In this document: positions 13,488 to 19,277 of the stretch, in pieces
How positions within the stretch are numbered: position 1 is the stretch's first letter
How the letters are laid out: each line of letters begins with the position of its first letter
Source: Chloroflexota bacterium
Lineage (GTDB): Bacteria > Chloroflexota > UBA11872
Length of the DNA: 19,277 nt
Direction of reading: 5' to 3'
Assembly: GCA_026707185.1 (NCBI GenBank)
Contig: JAPOXI010000094.1
Location: 1 to 19,277, forward strand
Position numbers and translations under genes: made by a program
Notes under the pieces: model-generated
Told to the model about the DNA's origin: nothing
The model's input: the letters and a program-made list of their open reading frames with translations, nothing else
The model's database searches: none

Positions 13488-16268
13488 ATGCCTGAAATGC
13501 TGGCCGTCGGCCTTGAGGCGCTGTCCGTGGTGCTGGCCTTGACCGCGGCAAGCACGGTCGCCGGATATGGGCTGACGCGTCGGCTGGCGCCGCCGGAGTT
13601 GCGGGCGACGGGTCTCTTGCTGATTCCCCTGGTCGGCGCGGCCGCGCTGATCGTCGGCGCGTACGCGCTCAACCTCGTCACGGACATGCGGATCGCGACG
13701 GCGCTGCTGTTGGGCGCCGGCGCGGCGCTGTCCGCCTGGACGATCCGTCAGGACGGCTGGTGGCTGCCGCGGCCGACGAAGCCGCAGGCCGTCACCCTGG
13801 TCGCCGGGGGGCTGTTGCTGGTGACGGCCTTTCTCGCGCACTTGCACGGCCGATCCGGCGCGATGCTGGGACTCAACATCGACGAAGACCTGTACGTCCC
13901 GCTGGCCGAAGCCCTCAAGTGGAACACCGTGTGGATGCAGGGACTGACCGAGGGCCCGTTCCAGGAAGAGTTCCAGAGCCTGCGCAACCACTCGCGGGGC
14001 TGGGGATTCCCATACCTGCTGTCAATCGGATCGATTCTCTCCAACGCCCCCGCGTTCCACGCGTACGCGCCGCTGCTTTACCTGCTGCTCGCCGCCAGCG
14101 TGCCCGCCGTCTACATCTTTGCCCGAACCGGCCTCCAGATGTCCGAACGCCCTTCCGGCTTGGCGGCCACGGTCTATGCGCTCCACGGCCTGCCGCTCTG
14201 GTTCGCGGGCATGGGGTTTGGACCGCATACGGTCGCCTTCGTGCTGCTACCGCTGGCTGCCGCCACGGGCATCACGGCCTTGAGGCGCGGCGGCGCGGGG
14301 GCGTTGGTCCTGGCGGCGCTCGTCAGCGCCGCACTCCTGGTCTCGTATTTCTGGGCCATCTCGGCCGTCTATCTCGCCGTGGCTGTCACGCTGGCCCTGG
14401 TGCTGGTCGCGACAGGCCGCCGACGGTTGGCAACAATTCGTCGGGCGCTGCTGTTGGGCCTTGGCACGGGCATCGTTGGCGCGCCTGGTCTGGCCTGGCT
14501 CTTCGTTTGGGCGCTGCCACAGCTGGGTGATATCGCCGGCGACCTGAACAACCAGTTCGGCAACGCCTGGGGCGATCGGCAGTTTGCCAATGTCGAGTTG
14601 GCGTTCGGACTTGAGGCCTATCGGCTGATCCCCCGCAACGGACCCCTGGAGCTTCTACTCGGCGCGGGCGGCACCGATGCCCTGGGAGCTGTGCTGGGCG
14701 CCCTGTTCCTGCCGGCTCTCGCCCTGGCCCTCATCGGCGCGCTTACCGTGCGCGGCGATCAGCGTGTGACGCTGGCGCTGGCCGCCGGTTTCGCCGGCTT
14801 CATGTACTGGGTCGCGGCAGGCGCGGGCTATCACTACGGCCACTTCAAGAACCTGTCCTACGTGGCCTTCCTGGTCTCGGTTCTCACTGCGTCCGGGATT
14901 GCCAACATCTATCACGGCGAGTTCAAGCTGTGGAGCGAGACTTCGACGCGCCGGTTCGAGGCCTGGCTGGCGCCCCGCGAGCCTGTCCTCAGCCGCGTCG
15001 CCGTCGCGATTCTGGCCGTCGTTTCCCTGGCCCTGATCTACAACACCTACCTCAGCGTCTGGTGGAATTGGCAAGGCGTCGGCTGGAACGCCGAGCGCCG
15101 CATTGCGCATGATGCGCGAGCCGTGGCCGACCGCGTTCCGCCGGGAAGCCGCGTGTACTTTGCTCCCGGCCTGACCTACCCGGTGCCCGAGGCCCGGCGG
15201 CGCACCGGCGATCACGTGCTGGCCTTTCACTATCCCAAGCATCAGTCGGAATCGTGGGCCCGGCGCGCCACCGGCGTGTGGGCAGGACTCCTGGTCGGGC
15301 GCGAGCTCAGCGGTCTCGCGACTTCCCCGGCCTATCCCTACGAAAAACTGACCGAACCGGCTTACGACTACCTCGTGCTCAACTCCGCCGACGATCCGCG
15401 AACCTTTGGACTGCTCGACTCCGATGCGATTTACGCGACTCCCTACTGGACGATCTACCGCGACGCGCCCGGACAGCGGCTGACCGCCAACGAGCTGGGA
15501 CAAGCGCTCGGCTCGCTGGACATCCCATCAGACGGAACAGTGCGTCTCGGGCTGCGCGACGGGCGCCTGGCCGTTGGCGCCGCTCTGCAACCGGCCGACC
15601 AGCCCATCCTGTTCGGCATCGTGTCCGCCGTGCAGCGGACGGTCAGGGCGGGTCCGGCGGCGATTGCCGTCAACCCGGGGCTCACCTGGATCACCGTGCC
15701 CTCAATGTTCGGAAGTGTGCTGGAGATCAACGTAGCCGGTGACGGCGGTCGCCCCCAGATCGTCGCCGCTCGCCTGGCGCCGGATGCCACCGGTCCCAGC
15801 GCCACTGCCGAACACGTTCCACGGCACATCGTGTCGGTTGACGTGAACGCGTACAACGGCGAACTCAGCGGGACGGTTATCACCATCAACCCCACCGGCA
15901 CCGGCGGCAGCGTGGGCATGGCCTACGCGGAAGCTGCTCGCGGCGACGCCCCGCTCTCCCACGGCTTCTGGTCGAGCACGGCCCACATCACCGCGCCCGC
16001 GCAGCGGATCGAGTTTCGCTATGACCCGGACGCCCGAACACTCACCGAGACGGTCAACGGACGGCGGCATCCCACGCAGACGGCCCGCCAGACGTCGCCC
16101 ACCGGCGACTACCGGCTGCGTCTCCTGCTGTCGCGCGGACTCATTGACGACCTGTCGATCCTGCTCATGGACTACAGCCTGCGGGACGGGGCGTTGACCC
16201 CGGTACACGCCTTCCGCCAGACATACGTCTTCGACATGCCGGTCCGGCCTTTGCCGAATTGGTCGTAG
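13488..16268 (+). CDS. Large GT-C-like membrane protein, probable glycosyltransferase
   Basis: A 926-residue protein in two parts. Residues 1 to about 530 hold a dozen or so membrane helices; residues 530-926 form a soluble, strand-rich domain that should lie outside the membrane. After the helix near residue 115 comes a first large outer loop with NIDEDLYV (Asp132-Glu133-Asp134). This is the position and kind of acidic motif used by GT-C glycosyltransferases, and NHSRGWGFPY follows as in many such loops. The start ATG at 13488 has GGTGA 6 bases upstream. The C-terminal domain contains a stretch resembling the usual 'exposed residue' domain of bacterial GT-C proteins (RVPPGSRVYFAPG, DYLVLNSADD). 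It lies between an unknown membrane protein and the isomerase-like gene, the latter 32 bp downstream. Donor and acceptor cannot be read from the sequence. Confidence 0.72.
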   Translation: MPEMLAVGLEALSVVLALTAASTVAGYGLTRRLAPPELRATGLLLIPLVGAAALIVGAYALNLVTDMRIATALLLGAGAALSAWTIRQDGWWLPRPTKPQAVTLVAGGLLLVTAFLAHLHGRSGAMLGLNIDEDLYVPLAEALKWNTVWMQGLTEGPFQEEFQSLRNHSRGWGFPYLLSIGSILSNAPAFHAYAPLLYLLLAASVPAVYIFARTGLQMSERPSGLAATVYALHGLPLWFAGMGFGPHTVAFVLLPLAAATGITALRRGGAGALVLAALVSAALLVSYFWAISAVYLAVAVTLALVLVATGRRRLATIRRALLLGLGTGIVGAPGLAWLFVWALPQLGDIAGDLNNQFGNAWGDRQFANVELAFGLEAYRLIPRNGPLELLLGAGGTDALGAVLGALFLPALALALIGALTVRGDQRVTLALAAGFAGFMYWVAAGAGYHYGHFKNLSYVAFLVSVLTASGIANIYHGEFKLWSETSTRRFEAWLAPREPVLSRVAVAILAVVSLALIYNTYLSVWWNWQGVGWNAERRIAHDARAVADRVPPGSRVYFAPGLTYPVPEARRRTGDHVLAFHYPKHQSESWARRATGVWAGLLVGRELSGLATSPAYPYEKLTEPAYDYLVLNSADDPRTFGLLDSDAIYATPYWTIYRDAPGQRLTANELGQALGSLDIPSDGTVRLGLRDGRLAVGAALQPADQPILFGIVSAVQRTVRAGPAAIAVNPGLTWITVPSMFGSVLEINVAGDGGRPQIVAARLAPDATGPSATAEHVPRHIVSVDVNAYNGELSGTVITINPTGTGGSVGMAYAEAARGDAPLSHGFWSSTAHITAPAQRIEFRYDPDARTLTETVNGRRHPTQTARQTSPTGDYRLRLLLSRGLIDDLSILLMDYSLRDGALTPVHAFRQTYVFDMPVRPLPNWS

Positions 16269-16287
16269 GCTCGGGATACGACACGCC

Positions 16288-16291
16288 AGGA
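16288..16291 (+). promoter_or_regulatory. Ribosome-binding site for the GTG-started isomerase-like gene
   Basis: AGGA lies 9 bases before the GTG at 16301, which gives an N-terminus (ALKFPRYVLSG) that starts at the first barrel strand. The frame is open further upstream but overlaps the end of the preceding gene. Confidence 0.45.
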
Positions 16292-16300
16292 ATCTGTCCC

Positions 16301-17185
16301 GTGGCCCTCAAGTTCCCGCGCTACGTGCTTTCCGGCACTGCGTTTCCCGAGCACTCGCCGGCAGATCTCGTTGCCGAGGCCCGCGCGCTGGAGTTGGACG
16401 CCATTGACCTGGTGATCGCCTCCGGCGGGCAGGTGGATCCCGCGCAGGCCATCGATCTGATCGAAGTAACCGTGGACTGCGCGGACGCCGGCGTCCAAGT
16501 CGTGATGGTCACCTGCGACCTGACGTCGCCATTCGACGACTACGCCGGCGAGATTCATTGCGGCTGCGAGGAGGCACGGGTCCCCTACATCCGTTACGGC
16601 GCATGGACCAGACTCGACGGCGCGTCCTACCTGGACTCGCTGCAAGCGGCCCGCGCCGGCCTGCGCGGGCTGGAGACGCTCTGCCGCCGGCACGACCTGC
16701 GCGCTCTGGTACGCCAGCTCCCGGGGTCCCTGCAAGAACAGTCAGGCCACGCCGCCGCCCTGCTGCACGGCCGTCTGCCAGGCTACGTGGGCATGTGTCT
16801 TGCGCCTGGCGAGTTCGGCCCCGTGGCCAGGGAAGCGTGGCGACTGGACCTCGACGCGCTCGATGAGCACGTGCAAGCCCTCAGCATCGCCAATTCCGCC
16901 ATTGAGTCAGGCCCTGACGGCTGGTTCCGAACGCCGGCCGTGCTCACCGACGGCTTAACCGACTGGCCGCAGGTGCTCGCGGAAGTTGTGCGGCGCGAAC
17001 TCGACGTCTTCGCGATTCTCGAAGGCGGCTACAGCGCCGGCTCCATCTGGGGCCACGACGCCAATCCGGCACCCGACCCGCGCAGGCTCGTTCGGGACGA
17101 CCTACGCCTGGTCCGCCAAGAGCTCGGCACCAGGCCAGTCCGGCGGAAATCAAATAAGCCGCGGCGCTGGTACAGGCCGCTCTAG
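16301..17185 (+). CDS. Sugar phosphate isomerase/epimerase-like TIM-barrel protein
   Basis: A 294-residue protein with the alternating strand/helix pattern of the xylose isomerase-like TIM barrel (AP endonuclease 2 superfamily). It has FPEHSPADLVAEARALELDAIDLVIASGG at the first two strands (split here as FPEHSPADLVAEA and LELDAIDLVI), then VQVVMVTCDL, a central repeat of barrel strands, and TDWPQVLAEVVRR with FAILEGG at the end. In active members strands 5-7 carry Glu, Asp and His metal ligands. Here the corresponding places read RALVRQLPGS and CLAPGEF, so the ligands appear replaced. It may be a non-catalytic or altered homologue. The GTG at 16301 has AGGA 9 bases upstream. It is the last gene of the 12511-17185 operon, and its TAG shares CTAG (17182-17185) with the zinc-ribbon gene. 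Confidence 0.7.
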   Translation: MALKFPRYVLSGTAFPEHSPADLVAEARALELDAIDLVIASGGQVDPAQAIDLIEVTVDCADAGVQVVMVTCDLTSPFDDYAGEIHCGCEEARVPYIRYGAWTRLDGASYLDSLQAARAGLRGLETLCRRHDLRALVRQLPGSLQEQSGHAAALLHGRLPGYVGMCLAPGEFGPVAREAWRLDLDALDEHVQALSIANSAIESGPDGWFRTPAVLTDGLTDWPQVLAEVVRRELDVFAILEGGYSAGSIWGHDANPAPDPRRLVRDDLRLVRQELGTRPVRRKSNKPRRWYRPL

Positions 17186-17391
17186 CCGCACGCCCCCCAA
17201 CCGCAGGCCGGACAACTCAGGCACCGACCCAGCGGCCGCAGTGCGACCCCGCAGTCCGGACACGCCTGCAAGGGCCGAAGCTGTCCACCAGTCCGCCACG
17301 GCCATGTCGGACGCACCGCCGACACTGGGCTGGATGACGGCCTCCCCGCGCGTCCCGCCAGCCGTACGGCAAATGTTCGTTCGGTATTCAT
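17182..17391 (-). CDS. Small zinc-ribbon protein, like the class II ribonucleotide reductase tail
   Basis: A 69-residue protein whose last 26 residues hold six cysteines (44, 47, 57, 60, 63, 68) in the order C-x2-C-x9-C-x2-C-x2-C-x4-C. This closely resembles the C-terminal zinc ribbon of adenosylcobalamin-dependent ribonucleotide reductases (NrdJ), which delivers electrons to the active site. The first 43 residues are Ala/Arg/Pro-rich with no recognised domain. The start ATG (17389-17391) has AGGA 6 bases upstream. The stop overlaps that of the convergent isomerase-like gene in CTAG, the same arrangement as at two other well-supported gene ends in the window, which favours a real gene. It could be a stand-alone zinc-ribbon protein or a remnant of an nrdJ 3' end; the good ribosome-binding site argues for the former. 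Confidence 0.55.
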   Translation of the reverse strand: MNTERTFAVRLAGRAGRPSSSPVSAVRPTWPWRTGGQLRPLQACPDCGVALRPLGRCLSCPACGWGACG

Positions 17392-17641
17392 ACGGCATCC
17401 TAGCAGCTCGTTCGCTTTTTGTCAGGCCGTATCCCAGCCTCGTTCACGCCCATGTCGATATCGACGTGTTGGTCGTCCTGCGCCATCGTTCGAAGCGCTC
17501 CTCCAGATCGTGTTCACCATGGCTGGCGTTTATGGCGCGTCGTGAGACGAGTCCGGTCGCGTGGCCCCGATGGCTGGGTGATCGGAACTTGCCGAATGGG
17601 ACACAATGCGGAACGTCCGCACTCTCAGGAAAACTCGCGCG
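17392..17641. other. Intergenic region with an imperfect 18-bp palindrome
   Basis: No credible gene is seen in this 250-bp gap between the divergent zinc-ribbon and polX genes; short frames here have no motif. It should hold promoters for both. A perfect 12-bp palindrome GTCGATATCGAC (17454-17465) extends to 18 bp with one mismatched pair (17451-17468). It could be an operator, but palindromes of this size also occur by chance in DNA of this length. The AGGA at 17398-17401 (minus strand) is the zinc-ribbon gene's ribosome-binding site. Confidence 0.45.
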
Positions 17642-19277
17642 ATGCTGAACAAGGCGGCGGCCGAGCTGCTGGAAGGCTTTGCTGACGCGCTGGAGATTCG
17701 CGGGGCCAATACGTTTCGGGTCCGGGCGTTTCGAAACGCGGCGCGGCGGGTGGATTCGCTGACCACGGACGTGGCTGAGTTGGTGGAGAGCGGCGAGATT
17801 TCCAAAGTCCGGGGGATCGGCAAGGGCATCGCGGGGGTGCTGGGCGAGTTCGTGGCAAAGGGCCGGGTCGACGAGTACGAGGAGATGCGGGCCGAGATTC
17901 CGGACAGCGTGTTTGAAATGCTGCTAATTCCCGGTCTCGGTCCGAAGACGGCCGCCACGCTATACAACAAGCACGGGATCGACAGCGTGGACGGGCTGGA
18001 GGCGGCGGCACGCGCGGGAGAGCTTGCCGGTATCCGGACGATTGGGGCCAAGCGCCAGGCGCGGCTGCTGCGCGAACTGGGACGGTTTCGCGAACGCATC
18101 GCGCGGCGGCGGCTGGGGGACGTGCTGCCGATTGCTGAGCGGCTGATTGCGCACGTGGAGGCGGCGCCGGGGGTTCAGACCGTGCAGTACGCGGGGAGCC
18201 TGCGGCGGGGCCGGGAGACGATCGGCGACCTGGACATCCTGGCCGCCGCCGAAGATCCCGGGCCGGTGATGGAGCATTTCATCGCGGCCGAAGACGTGGA
18301 AGAGGTGGTGGGTACCGGCGGGACAAAGACTGCCGTTTTGGTCGGCGGCGGGTTCCAGGTGGATCTGCTGGTGGTGGCGCCGGATGAGTTCGGGGCGGCG
18401 CTGGCGTACTTCACGGGGTCGAAGGAACACAACATCGAAATCCGGGCGCGGGCGTTGCAGCGCGGGCTGTCGTTGAACGAGCGCGGATTTCTGGACTCCG
18501 AAAGCGGGCAGCGACGTCCGGCGGCGACCGAAGAGGACGTGTACGCGGCGGTGGACCTGCCCTGGATCGACCCGGCGCTGCGCGAGAACCGGGGCGAGAT
18601 TGAGGCGGCCGAGGCGGGGGCGCTGCCGAAGCTGATCGAGCCTGGCGACATCAAGGGCGAGCTGCACGGGCATTCGCTGTGGAGCGACGGGGCGGCGTCA
18701 ATCGGCCAGATGGTCGACGCCGCGAGGCGACGCGGATTGACCTACTTCACCGTGACCGACCACTCGGGCAGTCTGCTCGTGGCCAACGGGCTCAGCCCGG
18801 AGCGGCTGGCGGAGCAGGCCGAGGAGATTTCGCGGGAGCGGGAGGCTTCATCGGATGTGCGCCTGTTGCACGGCAGCGAGGTGGAGATCCTGGCCGACGG
18901 AACACTGGATTTCAGCAACGAGATCCTGGCGTCGCTGGACGTGGTGGTGGCCTCGGTACACAGCAATTTCAACCAGGCGCCGGAGCAGATGACGGAGCGG
19001 CTGATCGCGGCAATCGAGAACCCGCACGTGGACATCATCGGCCATCCCACGGGGCGCATGCTGGGGCTGCGGGACGGCTATACCTTCGACGTGGAGGCGG
19101 TGCTGAAGGCCGCCGCCGCCACGGGTACGGCGCTGGAGATCAACGCGGCGCCCGAACGGCTGGATCTGGACGACACGACAGCGCGGCGCGCCGCCGAATT
19201 GGGCGTGCCCATCTCCATCAATAGCGACGCCCACCATCCCGACAGCCTGGCCTACATGCGCTACGGCGTGCTGACGG
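17642..19277 (+). CDS. polX: DNA polymerase/3'-5' exonuclease PolX (3' end outside window)
   Basis: The first 545 residues of a bacterial family X DNA polymerase, which fills short gaps in base-excision repair. Order of domains: an 8-kDa and helix-hairpin-helix region (VRGIGKG near 57-63, IPGLGPKTA near 95-103), the palm with GSLRRGRETIGDLDIL (Asp196 and Asp198) and QVDLLV (Asp241), then a C-terminal PHP domain. All expected PHP metal ligands are visible: His342 and His344 (HGH), Asp349, His374 (TDHS), Glu413, His440, His468 (GHP), Asp529 and His531 (SDAH). Both activities should therefore be intact. Family length is about 570-580, so about 30 residues are missing. I start at the ATG at 17642, which fits the family N-terminus and has AGGA 11 bases upstream; the ATG at 17606 would add 12 residues. 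Confidence 0.93.
   Translation, partial: MLNKAAAELLEGFADALEIRGANTFRVRAFRNAARRVDSLTTDVAELVESGEISKVRGIGKGIAGVLGEFVAKGRVDEYEEMRAEIPDSVFEMLLIPGLGPKTAATLYNKHGIDSVDGLEAAARAGELAGIRTIGAKRQARLLRELGRFRERIARRRLGDVLPIAERLIAHVEAAPGVQTVQYAGSLRRGRETIGDLDILAAAEDPGPVMEHFIAAEDVEEVVGTGGTKTAVLVGGGFQVDLLVVAPDEFGAALAYFTGSKEHNIEIRARALQRGLSLNERGFLDSESGQRRPAATEEDVYAAVDLPWIDPALRENRGEIEAAEAGALPKLIEPGDIKGELHGHSLWSDGAASIGQMVDAARRRGLTYFTVTDHSGSLLVANGLSPERLAEQAEEISREREASSDVRLLHGSEVEILADGTLDFSNEILASLDVVVASVHSNFNQAPEQMTERLIAAIENPHVDIIGHPTGRMLGLRDGYTFDVEAVLKAAAATGTALEINAAPERLDLDDTTARRAAELGVPISINSDAHHPDSLAYMRYGVLT

Noticed and set aside
15214..15219. Other CACGTG cores as further parS sites (also near 7920, 8914, 16869, 18154 and 19025)
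   Set aside because: Their flanks do not match the parS consensus; they are inside coding regions and look like chance occurrences.
17150..17398. 82-residue minus-strand frame overlapping the zinc-ribbon gene
   Set aside because: Another frame of the same region holds the ordered cysteine pairs and a better-placed ribosome-binding site; this one has none.

Overview
The window is GC-rich, gene-dense DNA with almost no intergenic space. It most likely comes from a Chloroflexota (Chloroflexi) chromosome. The strongest argument is the adjacent pair of membrane proteins of the 'Chlor_Arch_YYY' (DUF2298) and Agl23 (TIGR03663-type) families, which are known mainly from Chloroflexi and Archaea and tend to be encoded together. 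I see 15 protein genes and no rRNA, tRNA, CRISPR array or insertion sequence. The genes look like chromosomal housekeeping and cell-surface functions rather than a mobile island.

Layout. Positions 3-1891 (+): the 3' part of a MATE exporter gene, translationally coupled to a ComB-like 2-phosphosulfolactate phosphatase. Positions 1888-7078 (-): a three-gene operon, transcribed YYY protein -> Agl23-like GT-C protein -> FAD-dependent oxidoreductase, joined by two GTGA start/stop overlaps. Positions 7226-8764 (+): a Tat-type lipoprotein solute-binding protein without any permease beside it. Positions 8761-10033 (-): a YjbQ-family protein and a HAD hydrolase, with a strong parS-like palindrome between them. 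Positions 10134-11501 (+): a MOP-type membrane transporter that resembles animal ANKH. Positions 11475-12431 (-): a 3-hydroxyacyl-CoA dehydrogenase. Positions 12511-17185 (+): an apparent operon of an unknown membrane protein, a 926-residue GT-C-like membrane protein and a TIM-barrel isomerase-like protein that seems to lack metal ligands. Positions 17182-17391 (-): a 69-residue zinc-ribbon protein. Positions 17642 to the end (+): a bacterial DNA polymerase X with Pol and PHP domains, cut by the window edge.

How the genes may work together. Two separate sets of multi-membrane GT-C-like proteins (YYY plus Agl23, and the 926-residue protein) suggest lipid-linked sugar or surface-polymer assembly on the outer face of the membrane. 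The ANKH/MATE-fold proteins and the solute-binding lipoprotein add transport. PolX and the zinc ribbon (like the tail of class II ribonucleotide reductase) belong to DNA metabolism.

General features. Eight of the 14 genes whose start lies in the window seem to begin with GTG or TTG. Three of the four convergent gene pairs end in a shared CTAG, so that both TAG stops overlap and no room is left for an intergenic terminator. The most notable non-coding signal is the parS-like site at 9207-9222.
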